Below are positions 16,883 through 25,025 of a DNA stretch of 60,547 nt, in pieces (within the stretch, counting starts at the first letter, position 1; each line of letters begins with the position of its first letter). The stretch is from NCBI GenBank assembly GCA_947471565.1, contig CANIVT010000015.1:1-60547 (forward strand), read 5' to 3'. The notes beneath the pieces were generated by a model that was given only the letters and a program-made list of their open reading frames with translations, had not been told where the DNA came from and searched no databases. The position numbers and the translations under genes are program-made. The DNA comes from Spartobacteria bacterium (GTDB lineage: Bacteria; Verrucomicrobiota; Verrucomicrobiia; Chthoniobacterales; UBA6821).

Positions 16883-17170
16883 CTCGCGCGGAGGCGCGGA
16901 GGCGCGGAGGTGGTGAAAGAAAAAGGCGAAAACTGTGCTACCGTGAAGCGATGACACCTGAGATTCAGACCGCCATCGCCCTTGGCATTGTCGTGCTGGC
17001 TATCGCCTTCTTCGTCACCCGATGGGTCAGGGGCCGCAAGAAACCCGGATGTGGGGGTGGGTGCGGCTGCTCTTCGGGAAAGAAGTTTTAGGCATCTCCC
17101 TATCTCGTTGGAGACAGGATCATTACTGCCTTCCAAATCAATTCCTCAGCGTCTCCGCGCCTCCGCGCGA
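16883..17170. repeat. Family A inverted pair around a small ORF
   Basis: The left arm (16883-16910, purine-rich, units CGCGGAGG) begins 10 bases after the feoAB stop. The right arm (17145-17170) is its inverted counterpart with a few changes; the outer 18 or so bases of both begin TTYTCGCGCGGAGGCGCGG when read inward. The pair encloses the 46-residue FeoB-associated ORF at 16951. Confidence 0.8.
16951..17091 (+). CDS. FeoB-associated Cys-rich membrane protein
   Basis: A 46-residue product missed by length cut-offs. It has a single transmembrane helix (about 5-25, IQTAIALGIVVLAIAFFVT), a basic stretch RWVRGRKK, and a C-terminal glycine/cysteine cluster with C34, C38 and C40 ending SSGKKF. This is the layout of the small Cys-rich proteins found after feoB (sometimes called FeoC-like or FeoB-associated), thought to assist FeoB or bind metal. 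Its position 78 bases after feoAB strongly supports the call. It lies entirely between the inverted arms of a family A repeat pair. Confidence 0.82.
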   Translation: MTPEIQTAIALGIVVLAIAFFVTRWVRGRKKPGCGGGCGCSSGKKF

Positions 17171-17207
17171 AAATTATTCCGTAGGTACTTTTGTTGCTTT
17201 GTCTGCC

Positions 17208-17240
17208 GATCCTCCCGGATCAGGCATCCTTGTGCCTTTT
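17208..17240 (+). terminator. Possible terminator hairpins, feo operon end
   Basis: Two small hairpins follow each other: GATCC-TCCC-GGATC (17208-17221) and AGGCA-6 nt-TGCCT (17222-17237), the latter followed by TTT. They lie between the convergent feo genes and topB. The stems are only five base pairs, so this is weak; the remaining bases from 17092 to 17274 show nothing else beyond the family A arm. Confidence 0.35.
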
Positions 17241-17274
17241 GGCGCTCGGACTTCTCGCCCTACGGCTCGAATGA

Positions 17275-19920
17275 CTAAGCTGGCTTCCCAGGCACCTTTT
17301 TCATCTTCGCGGGTGCCTTCTTTGGCTTGGCGGTTTTGGATGCCTTGGCCGTTTTCTTTTCGACCTCGGCCGTCACGGCGTCGGTGGTGAGCTTGGGTTT
17401 GATCGGTTTGCCAAAGCGGCCGCGTTTCACGGTCGATTCGTCACCCTCGGCCTTGGGAGCGCGGGGTTCGAACTCGAAGCCGACCTTCTTCCCGTCGAGG
17501 ACGAGGAAGGCCTTGAACTTGCGGCCCTTCTTGGAGACGAAGCCCTCGAGGAGGTCGGTCTTGCCGCTCTCCGAAATTTTGACGACCTGCTCGCGTGGGA
17601 TGGAGCGCTGCAGAATCGTGCGTCCCATGCGGAAGGTGCACTCCTTCTCCGCGCCGATCGAGCGATCGCAGACGTAGTTCGTGGTTCCCTCGCGGATCGT
17701 TCCTTTCTTGCAGACAGGGCATGATGTGATGGCCTCGGCATTACGAAGTGCCTCCTCAGCGGCGGGATCCCCCTCACGCTCACCGAAGACGAACTTGAGC
17801 TTCCACTCGGGATCAAATTCGAGCTCGGCGGAGAAGGGTTTGCCAAAACGGCTGCGGAATCCCTCGAGCGGGCCGACGATTTTCTTTTCGAGCAGGGTCG
17901 CGATCTCGCCGCGCTCGAGCGGACGACCGGCAAGGGTTTTCCAGAGTGCGAGGCCGCACCCGCGGCAGGTGAACTGGCGGACGTTTTCCTTGAAGGAGCT
18001 CTTGCCGCACTTGGGGCAAGTAGCCTCGAGGTCGGGATAGGAGCCCTCGGCGTCGTCGGTGAAGCCCTTGGCCTTTTCCACGATCTCACGCGTGAAGGTG
18101 CGGATCTCCTCCATGAACTCGGGCCGGCGGAACTTGCCGGCCTCCATCTGCTTGAGCTTGTGCTCCCATTCGCCGGTGAGCTCAGGGGATGTCAATGCGG
18201 TCACCCCCATGTGTCGCAGGAGATGGATGAGGGCGATGCCCTTGCTGGTGGCGGTGAGGTCGCGGCCCTCTCGGAGGACATAGCCGTCGCCGAGGAGTCC
18301 TTCGATGATGGCGGCGCGCGTGGCCGGGGTGCCTAGTCCTCGCTCGCTCATCGCCTCGCGCAACTCCTCGTCCTCGACGAATTTCCCGGCGCCCTCCATC
18401 GCGCTGAGCAGGGTGGCTTCCGTGAATCGTGCCGGGGGCCTGGTCTGCGCCTCGCGTACCTCGACCGAGTCAGTGCGGGCAGGCTCCAGATTCCCCGGCG
18501 TGCCGGCGACGGCAACGAGTGTCTTGGCTGAATCCTCCTCACCCTCGGTCTGGGCATGTTTGCCGTAGACTGCGAGCCATCCCGGATCGGTGAGGATTTT
18601 CCCCTCGCTCTTGAACGGCTCACCTTCCACGCGAGTGATGCGGGTCGTGACGTCGAAACGGGCTGGCGGGTAGAAGACGGCGACGGTCCGCTGGGCGACC
18701 ATCATGAAGAGCTTCATCTCCACCTCATCGAGGCCCGCCGTGGTGGCCCCGGTCGGGATGATGGCATGGTGATCGGATACCTTGGCGTTGTTGAAGACCT
18801 TGGGGGTCTTGGTCACGAGGCTCTTCTGCAGTGCATGCTCGGCATGCGAGGACAAATCCTTGTCCTCAAAGGACTTGAAGGCAGCTTTTACGGCGGGAAG
18901 GTTATCCTCGGGGAGGTAGCGTGAGTCGGTACGGGGATAGGTGAGCACCTTGTGGTGCTCGTAGAGGCGCTGAGCCAGTTGGAGGGTGCGCTTCGCGCTG
19001 AAGCCGAAGCGGCCGTTGGCCTCGCGCTGGAGCGTGGTCAGGTCGTAGAGAAGCGGAGCGGCCTGGGTCGTGGACTTCTTGGTTTCCTCGATGACACCCG
19101 GCTTGCCGGTGCACTTGGCGAGGATCGCCTCGGCGCGCTCCCGATCCCACAGGCGCTCGGCCTTGGCATCGGGCGCGGACTCGTCCTTTGAAAATGTTTC
19201 GTCGAACCAGCGGCCGGGATACTGGCCAGCAGCCACTGAAAACTCAGCGTGGACCTCAAAGTAGGTCTTGGGAACGAAGGCGCGGATCTTCTCCTCGCGC
19301 TCGACAAGGATAGCCAGCGTAGGGGTCTGGACGCGTCCAACCGGAGTCAGCTGAAAGCCACTCTGGCCCGAGTTCACAGCGGTCAGCGCCCGGGTACTGT
19401 TAATGCCGACGAGCCAGTCACTCTCCGAGCGGCAGACGGCCGCGTCGGCGAGAGGCTCCATGTCGCTCCCCTTGCGCAGTTGATCGAATCCCTCCTTGAT
19501 CGCCTCCTTGGTCATTGACTGGAGCCAGAGACGTTTGACCGGCTTGTTGCAACCGGTGAGTTGGATGATGTTGTGGAAGATCAGTTCTCCCTCGCGCCCG
19601 GCATCGCAGGCGTTGATGACCTCGGTCACCTCGGGATCCTTGAGGAGCTTTTTGACCACTTTCAGACGGTCTGCAGACTTGGCAATCGGCTGGAGTTCAA
19701 AGGCTTCCGGAATAATCGGAAGTGCATCGAGCTTCCAGGAAAGCCCCTTGCCTCCGGTCATCTTGTTGGGGAGGCAGAGCTCCACAAGATGGCCCACGGC
19801 GGAGGTGATGACGTAGTCGTCCACCTCGAAGAATTCGGCGCGGGCGGCTTTCCCCCCCAGGGCTCGGGTCAGGTCGGCGGCGACGCTTGGTTTCTCGGCG
19901 ATGACAAGGGTTTTGGGCAT
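17275..19920 (-). CDS. topB: DNA topoisomerase III (type IA)
   Basis: A type IA topoisomerase of 881 residues that passes single strands through a transient 5'-phosphotyrosine break. The Toprim domain starts MPKTLVIAEKPS (E9) with DAGREGE at 106-112; the catalytic tyrosine is Y328 in LTYPRTDSRYL. The absence of a standard TopA N-terminus and the motif order point to TopB. The C-terminal part carries zinc-ribbon-like cysteines (CPKCGKSS, CRGCGL, CPVCKKG) and ends in a Lys/Ala/Pro-rich tail (about 835-881), probably unstructured and DNA-contacting. The gene is monocistronic and convergent with feo. Confidence 0.92.
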   Translation of the reverse strand: MPKTLVIAEKPSVAADLTRALGGKAARAEFFEVDDYVITSAVGHLVELCLPNKMTGGKGLSWKLDALPIIPEAFELQPIAKSADRLKVVKKLLKDPEVTEVINACDAGREGELIFHNIIQLTGCNKPVKRLWLQSMTKEAIKEGFDQLRKGSDMEPLADAAVCRSESDWLVGINSTRALTAVNSGQSGFQLTPVGRVQTPTLAILVEREEKIRAFVPKTYFEVHAEFSVAAGQYPGRWFDETFSKDESAPDAKAERLWDRERAEAILAKCTGKPGVIEETKKSTTQAAPLLYDLTTLQREANGRFGFSAKRTLQLAQRLYEHHKVLTYPRTDSRYLPEDNLPAVKAAFKSFEDKDLSSHAEHALQKSLVTKTPKVFNNAKVSDHHAIIPTGATTAGLDEVEMKLFMMVAQRTVAVFYPPARFDVTTRITRVEGEPFKSEGKILTDPGWLAVYGKHAQTEGEEDSAKTLVAVAGTPGNLEPARTDSVEVREAQTRPPARFTEATLLSAMEGAGKFVEDEELREAMSERGLGTPATRAAIIEGLLGDGYVLREGRDLTATSKGIALIHLLRHMGVTALTSPELTGEWEHKLKQMEAGKFRRPEFMEEIRTFTREIVEKAKGFTDDAEGSYPDLEATCPKCGKSSFKENVRQFTCRGCGLALWKTLAGRPLERGEIATLLEKKIVGPLEGFRSRFGKPFSAELEFDPEWKLKFVFGEREGDPAAEEALRNAEAITSCPVCKKGTIREGTTNYVCDRSIGAEKECTFRMGRTILQRSIPREQVVKISESGKTDLLEGFVSKKGRKFKAFLVLDGKKVGFEFEPRAPKAEGDESTVKRGRFGKPIKPKLTTDAVTAEVEKKTAKASKTAKPKKAPAKMKKVPGKPA

Positions 19921-20089
19921 TAGAAAAGTGTTTTAGACCGAAGGCTGAAGACTATTCGGAAGTCAAAAGTCATCAGCGGTCGGGGCGTGAACCGATAAAG
20001 GCATCGTCACGGAAATGCAACGGGAGAATTTCAGGAGAGGCTTTTTCCGGAGGAACTTTTTGCATCGGAGAAAAGAGATACGAAGAATT

Positions 20090-20537
20090 TTCCCGCAGAG
20101 ACGCAGAGGCGCAGGGAATTTTATTCATGGAGTTGGTTCACGCAGCGCGTGATGCCGTCCTTGAGCACGGCTTCCCCGAAATTCAGCAGATAACCCAGTC
20201 TGAGACCCGTGAGTCGGAGATAGGTCTGGACCTGTTTTTTGTGCGAGGGAATGACCCTCTCCACGGATTTGATCTCGAGAAGAACCAAACCTTCCACGAT
20301 GAGATCCGCGCGAAAACCTTCTTCAAAGCTGGTGCCTCGATAACTGATCGGCACAGGCACTTGGCGTTTCACCTCCAGTCCGAGACCGCCCAACTCCCGG
20401 CAGAGGATGATCTCGTAAACGGATTCCAGTAGTCCCGGGCCAAGTTCCCGGTGCAGGGAAATAGCCAATTCCAGAATTTTGGTTCCAAGTTCGTTTTCTT
20501 TCATGTTCATCTCCGCGCCTCTGCGTCTCTGCGGGGA
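20090..20537. repeat. Family A inverted pair framing GxxExxY gene
   Basis: Two perfect 21-bp inverted repeats, 20092-20112 and 20515-20535, each reading inward CCCGCAGAGACGCAGAGGCG plus C, with T-rich outer flanks (TTTTC). They enclose exactly one gene. On the coding strand the upstream arm ends GCGGAG, directly before the first ATG and 6 bases before the second. The right arm ends 8 bases before the dprA stop codon. Confidence 0.9.
20121..20504 (-). CDS. GxxExxY family protein
   Basis: A 127-residue member of the GxxExxY family, named for the motif seen here as GLLESVY (24-30). Charged residues in FRADLIVEG and LLEIK resemble a PD-(D/E)xK nuclease core, but no enzymatic activity has been shown for the family to my knowledge. 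The end LGYLLNFG..LKDGITRCVN is also typical. ATG 20504 is preferred because GGAG from the flanking repeat lies six bases upstream; an ATG at 20510 touches the repeat. The gene is precisely framed by inverted family A repeats, suggesting that gene and repeats move or are maintained together. Confidence 0.85.
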   Translation of the reverse strand: MKENELGTKILELAISLHRELGPGLLESVYEIILCRELGGLGLEVKRQVPVPISYRGTSFEEGFRADLIVEGLVLLEIKSVERVIPSHKKQVQTYLRLTGLRLGYLLNFGEAVLKDGITRCVNQLHE

Positions 20538-20543
20538 AAGCCC

Positions 20544-21641
20544 TCACATCAGCTTCACAAAGCGGCTGCCGGGAACTTGTTTCACATGGCGCCCGAGTTC
20601 GAGGGCAAGCAGGCGTGGGGAGACGATCGAAGCGGGAAGACCGGAACGCGCGATGATCTCGTCCATGCTCGCGGGGTCATCCCCGATCGCCTCGTACACG
20701 GAGAGTTCGTCACCCGAAAGGTTCGCCCGGGGACGCGACTTCGGGGGATTGATCGGGGTAGCCGACAGGAGCGGCAGGTCGGCGAGAATATCCCCCGCGT
20801 CGATCACGAGCTTTGCTCCCTGCTGGATCAGGCGGTTGGAACCGAGCGTGCCGGGTTGGTCGATCCTGCCCGGCACCGCGTAGAGGGAGCGTCCCTGGTC
20901 GCCCGCTTCACGCGCGCTGATGAGGGCCCCGCTGTTAAGGCCCGCCTCCACGACCAGTAAGCCGAAAGAGCAGCCGCTGATAATCCGGTTCCGTTTTGGG
21001 AAGGTCTGGCGCGTCGGCGTGGTCGCCATCGGGAACTCGCTGACCACCGCCCCATGACCGGCAGCTATTTTTTCGGCGAGCGCAATATTCTCCTCAGGGT
21101 AGATGCTGGCGAGTCCGCTGCCGAGGACAGCGATTGTGCGGCCGTTCGCTGCGATGGCTGCCTGATGGGCCGCCGTGTCGATTCCTCGTGCGAGCCCGCT
21201 GTAGACCGTGAGGCCGGCATAGGAGAGTTGGTAGCCAAGCTTCTTCGCCGATTCGGCGGCGTAGTGGCTGGCATTGCGAGTGCCCACGATCCCGATGCCG
21301 TGCCGATGATCGCGCTCCTCGAGCGTTCCCTGAACGTAGAGCACGATTGGCGGATCATGGATCTCGCGAAGCAGGGAGGGATACTCTGCGTCGGCACGAG
21401 TAATCACCCGTGCGCCGGCTTTTTCCACAAGGCCCAGCTCGTCGTCGAGATCGGCATGATCATGCCACCCGGTGATGACGGAGGAGACCTCCTGGCCGAT
21501 CCCCTCGACGGTACGGAGCGATGAACCCGTTGCGGAGAGAATCGCGGTGGCCGATCCGAACCGTTCCAGCAACCGCCCGAATCGAACAGGCCCCACCTGC
21601 GGAAGGATGTTCAGAACGATGGAGGCCTCGGTTTCGGTCAC
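20544..21641 (-). CDS. dprA: DNA processing protein DprA
   Basis: DprA binds incoming single-stranded DNA and loads RecA during natural transformation. The 365-residue protein has an N-terminal helix-hairpin region (about 1-60), a Rossmann-like core with GIVGTRNASHYA, SGLARGIDTAAH, VLGSGL and FPKRNRIISG, and a C-terminal winged-helix domain (about 300-365). The start is a GTG. rarA lies 76 bases upstream on the same strand with a short gap, so both may be co-expressed. Its presence suggests but does not prove competence; no other com genes are in the window. Confidence 0.95.
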   Translation of the reverse strand: MTETEASIVLNILPQVGPVRFGRLLERFGSATAILSATGSSLRTVEGIGQEVSSVITGWHDHADLDDELGLVEKAGARVITRADAEYPSLLREIHDPPIVLYVQGTLEERDHRHGIGIVGTRNASHYAAESAKKLGYQLSYAGLTVYSGLARGIDTAAHQAAIAANGRTIAVLGSGLASIYPEENIALAEKIAAGHGAVVSEFPMATTPTRQTFPKRNRIISGCSFGLLVVEAGLNSGALISAREAGDQGRSLYAVPGRIDQPGTLGSNRLIQQGAKLVIDAGDILADLPLLSATPINPPKSRPRANLSGDELSVYEAIGDDPASMDEIIARSGLPASIVSPRLLALELGRHVKQVPGSRFVKLM

Positions 21642-21717
21642 TGGGATAAGGAGTTAAGGCTGAAGGAGGAAGGCTGCTAGGAGAGCCGAGAAAACCATCA
21701 ACCCAAAAGGGCAAAAC

Positions 21718-23055
21718 TCAAGTGCGCTTCAAAGGTCCCTCGAATTGCTCCCGCCATGCGGCGAGACGCTGGGCAATGCGGATTTCCGCCCCTTGGTCGC
21801 CCGGCTCGTAGTAAGTTCTTCCCTCGGGGAGATAGGCCTGGGGTACGTATGCACCCTCATGGTTGTGCGGGTATTGGTAGCCTGTGCCGTGTCCGAGTGA
21901 GGCGGCTCCCTTGTAATGGCTGTCCTTGAGATGGGAGGGTACCGCCAGCGTTCTGCCTGAGGCGATGTCCGCCTCTGCCCGTCCGAGGGCGGCGTAGGCC
22001 CTGTTACTCTTCGGGGCGGTCGCGAGGTAGACGACGGCGTGGGCGAGGGTAATCCGCGCCTCGGGCAGGCCGACGAATTCGACCGCCTGCTGGGCCGACA
22101 TAGCCAATGGCAAGGCCAGCGGATCGGCCAGCCCCACGTCTTCGCTGGCAAAAATCACGAGACGACGCGTGATGAAGCGGAGCTCCTCCCCGGCATGGAG
22201 CATCTTTGCCAGCCAGTAGAGGGCCGCATCGGGATCACTGCCCCGCAGGCTTTTGATGAAGGCACTCGCCGTGTCGTAGTGATCGTCGCCGGTGCCGTCG
22301 TAGACGAGGGCTTTTTTCTGAATGCTCTCGGCGGCCACCTCCAGGGTGACATGAATCCGCCCATCGCTGCCGAAGGGAGTGGTGCGCGCCGCGATTTCGA
22401 GTGCGTTGAGGCACTTGCGGGCATCGCCATCGCTGACGGTTGCGAGATGGCGGGCGGCGCCCTCGTCCAGATCGACCGGGAGTTCGCCGAGACCCCTTTC
22501 CCTGTCGCCGATCGCCCGCTGTTGAAGGGTGACCAACTCGTCGACGGAAAGAGGCTGGAGTTGGAAAACCTGCGAGCGCGAGACCAGCGGGCTATTGATG
22601 GAGAAAAAGGGATTTTGGGTCGTGGCCCCGATGAGACGCACGGTGCCGCGTTCCACGTCGGGCAGGAGGGCGTCCTGCTGGGCTTTATTGAAGCGGTGGA
22701 TTTCGTCGATGAAGAGCAGGGTGCGGCCGCCGTTGAGGGCGGCGATGGCTGCTTCTCCCACCGCCTTGCGGATGTCGGCGACCGATCCCTCGACACCGCT
22801 CAACTCCACAAAGCGGCTCTTAGTCCGTGAGGCGATCAGGCGTGCGAGGCTGGTTTTTCCCGTACCGGGGGGGCCGTAGAGGATCACTGAGGAGAGGCGG
22901 TCCGCCTCAATGGCACGGCGCAGGAGTTTCCCTGGGCCGAGGATGTGTGACTGGCCAGCGTATTCCTCAAGCGTCCTGGGACGCATTCGCGCTGCAAGAG
23001 GAGCGTCGGCGGGCAGCAACGCCGGCCCGTCGGGTTTCCCGAAAAGATCATCCAT
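21718..23055 (-). CDS. rarA: Replication-associated recombination protein RarA
   Basis: An AAA+ ATPase (RarA/MgsA) of 445 residues acting at stalled replication forks with SSB. PLAARMRPRTLEEYAGQ precedes Walker A GPPGTGKT (61-68); Walker B is LLFIDEIHRFNKAQQD; sensor 1 is GATTQNP. The C-terminal tetramerisation part (about 250-445) includes KSLRGSDPDAALYWLAKML and the conserved HLKDSHYKGA. ATG 23055 (MDDLFG) has CCGGAG 12 bases upstream and matches family N-termini; an ATG eight codons earlier is possible. The gene is divergent from uspA. Confidence 0.94.
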   Translation of the reverse strand: MDDLFGKPDGPALLPADAPLAARMRPRTLEEYAGQSHILGPGKLLRRAIEADRLSSVILYGPPGTGKTSLARLIASRTKSRFVELSGVEGSVADIRKAVGEAAIAALNGGRTLLFIDEIHRFNKAQQDALLPDVERGTVRLIGATTQNPFFSINSPLVSRSQVFQLQPLSVDELVTLQQRAIGDRERGLGELPVDLDEGAARHLATVSDGDARKCLNALEIAARTTPFGSDGRIHVTLEVAAESIQKKALVYDGTGDDHYDTASAFIKSLRGSDPDAALYWLAKMLHAGEELRFITRRLVIFASEDVGLADPLALPLAMSAQQAVEFVGLPEARITLAHAVVYLATAPKSNRAYAALGRAEADIASGRTLAVPSHLKDSHYKGAASLGHGTGYQYPHNHEGAYVPQAYLPEGRTYYEPGDQGAEIRIAQRLAAWREQFEGPLKRT

Positions 23056-23120
23056 TCGCTTACTATCTCCGGAGCTCATTTGGCTGGCAAGGCACCCCGC
23101 CCCCGATCCATCGTGAAGGC

Positions 23121-23570
23121 ATGAAAACCCTCCTGACCGCCGTCGACCTGAGCCCCATCACAACCAAGGTGATCGAGGGTGCCGGAGCCCTTGCCTCTTC
23201 CCTTGGAGCCAAGCTTGTTCTTCTCCATGTCTCCGAACCTGTCGCCGCATACGTCCCGGTCGGGGCCGCTATGGATGTCATCACGGCTCCCGTTCCCATG
23301 GATCCGCCCGATATGGAGGCGCTCAAGACACGGCTTGAGGAACTGGCCGCCCCGATCCGCTCCAAGGGAGTGACCGTGGAAACGGTCGCGGCAGTCTCAC
23401 TACCGGCCGAGGAAATCCTCGATCAGGCCAAGAAGACCGGAGCCGATATCCTGGTCCTCGGCTCGCACGGCCACGGTGCCCTCTATCATCTCTTCAGCGG
23501 AAGCGTCGTCACGGAGGTGCTTGAGAAAGCCACCATTCCTGTGACGGTCATTCCGGTGCATGGCAAATAA
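23121..23570 (+). CDS. Universal stress protein UspA family
   Basis: A single-domain Usp of 149 residues. It starts MKTLLTAVDLSPITTKVIEGA and has the ATP-binding type signature GSHGHGALYHLFSGSV near residues 112-127 followed by STV-like IPVTVIPV, so nucleotide binding is likely. The exact stress role is unknown. GTGAAGGC lies directly before the ATG. The frame is open far upstream over rarA, but the N-terminal strand fixes the start at 23121. Confidence 0.92.
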   Translation: MKTLLTAVDLSPITTKVIEGAGALASSLGAKLVLLHVSEPVAAYVPVGAAMDVITAPVPMDPPDMEALKTRLEELAAPIRSKGVTVETVAAVSLPAEEILDQAKKTGADILVLGSHGHGALYHLFSGSVVTEVLEKATIPVTVIPVHGK

Positions 23571-23601
23571 GCCACACTGATGATCCGGAAAGCCCGGAAA
23601 A

Positions 23602-23922
23602 TTACCACTGCAGGCCGAAGAGGATAATGCCCTTGGGCTTGTCCGTATTATCGGGATCCCAGCTCACATCCTGACTGCCGTCGCCATATTTTTCGGGGGC
23701 GAAGGGATTGATGAGTTCAAGAGGCTTCTTCATGGTGATGGCCTGTTTGGCCACGCCGGTGACATCCACGGTGGAGGGATTCTCTACAGTGGCTGTGTCG
23801 ACCTTGGTTTTCTTCCGTTTCGGCGCGACAAATCCGGCATCAGGATTCGCCTGCTGGGCGTACGAGGTGGCTGCAGCCGTCAGGAGCGAGGCGAGGAGGA
23901 TTCGGGTAAACAGGCCGTTCAT
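23602..23922 (-). CDS. Small secreted protein, function unknown
   Basis: A 106-residue protein with a clear signal peptide (basic MNGLFTR, hydrophobic ILLASLLTAAATS, cleavage probably after YAQ at about 23). The mature part is hydrophilic, with PKRKKTKVD and a C-terminal KPKGIILFGLQW. I recognise no domain. The pattern INPFAPEKYGDGSQDV could be a lineage-specific motif. It lies alone between uspA and kdsD, convergent with the former. Confidence 0.6.
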   Translation of the reverse strand: MNGLFTRILLASLLTAAATSYAQQANPDAGFVAPKRKKTKVDTATVENPSTVDVTGVAKQAITMKKPLELINPFAPEKYGDGSQDVSWDPDNTDKPKGIILFGLQW

Positions 23923-24029
23923 CGGTGGCGACCATAGCCCTGTTTCCCCACCATGGGCAAGCCCGTCCGAGCATTTCCTGAGGGAGCTTCAGCGTTGATC
24001 ACGAAGCCTAAGCCCCCCAGAATCATCTG

Positions 24030-25013
24030 ATGCACACCCAGGGGGACATCCTCGAACGCGCACGGCTTGTGCTCTCCATCGAGAGCAGCGAGATCGAACG
24101 CCTTTCGGCCAAGTTGGATGATTCGTTCGTGAAGGCGGTAGCCCTCCTTCACGAGGCTGTGGAGCGTCGCGGAAAAATTGTTGTGCTGGGCGTCGGCAAG
24201 TCGGGTCATGTCGGCGGGAAGATCGCCGCGACCCTCACCAGCACAGGGGCGCCCGCCGTCGTTCTCGATTCCCTGAACGCCCTCCACGGTGACCTCGGGG
24301 TCGTTTCCGACGGTGATGTCATCCTGACCCTAAGCCACAGTGGCGAGACCGAGGAACTCCTCCGGGTCCTGCCCGCCCTGGCCCGCTTTGATGTCCGCAA
24401 GATCGCCGTCACCGGCAACACCGCCTCCACCTTGGCCAAGGCCAGCGACGTGGTCCTTGATGTTTCGGTAAGCCGCGAGGCCTGCCCTCACAATCTGGCC
24501 CCCACGTCCAGCACCACCTGCATGCTGGCCCTCGGCGATGCCCTCGCGATGGTCCTTCTGGAGGAGCGCGGCTTCACGCGCGAGGATTTCGCCCGGTTCC
24601 ATCCCGGCGGCAGTCTCGGCCGCTCCCTGCTTCTGAAGGTCCGTGACATCATGCGCGGCGGGGAGCAGGCCGCCGTAGTCGGCGAAAGTCTCACCGTCGT
24701 GGAAGTGCTGCGCGCCCTCACGGCCAAACGTGCCGGCGCAGCTCTGGTCACCGACGTCTCGGGAAAGCTTTCCGGCATCTTCACCCACGGGGATTTCGCC
24801 CGCCGGTTTCCCTCCGATCCGGAGATAGGATCGCGTCCGGTTTCCGAGGTCATGACCCGGGGGCCCGTGACCATCGATGCCGACAAACTTGCCGCCGAGG
24901 TCCTCGTGGTGCTAGAAAGACACCGCATCGACGATCTCGTGGTGACGGATGCCGAGGGGCGACCCCTGGGCGTGGTCGACTCCCAGGATCTCTCAAGACT
25001 CAAACTCCTCTAA
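24030..25013 (+). CDS. kdsD: Arabinose-5-phosphate isomerase, KdsD/KpsF family
   Basis: Interconverts ribulose-5-phosphate and arabinose-5-phosphate, the first step toward Kdo of LPS. The 327-residue protein has an N-terminal SIS domain (about 35-180) with GVGKSGHVGGKIAATLTSTG and SHSGETEE, and two CBS domains (about 205-325; VRDIMRGG, VSEVMTRGP). PTSSTT and RFHPGGSLGR are also family motifs. efp starts 12 bases later on the same strand. Other Kdo genes are not in the window. Confidence 0.93.
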   Translation: MHTQGDILERARLVLSIESSEIERLSAKLDDSFVKAVALLHEAVERRGKIVVLGVGKSGHVGGKIAATLTSTGAPAVVLDSLNALHGDLGVVSDGDVILTLSHSGETEELLRVLPALARFDVRKIAVTGNTASTLAKASDVVLDVSVSREACPHNLAPTSSTTCMLALGDALAMVLLEERGFTREDFARFHPGGSLGRSLLLKVRDIMRGGEQAAVVGESLTVVEVLRALTAKRAGAALVTDVSGKLSGIFTHGDFARRFPSDPEIGSRPVSEVMTRGPVTIDADKLAAEVLVVLERHRIDDLVVTDAEGRPLGVVDSQDLSRLKLL

Positions 25014-25025
25014 ACCACACCACCC

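Noticed and set aside
20092-20535. A classical insertion sequence bounded by the inverted repeats
   Set aside because: There is no transposase and no obvious target-site duplication; the enclosed protein belongs to the GxxExxY family.
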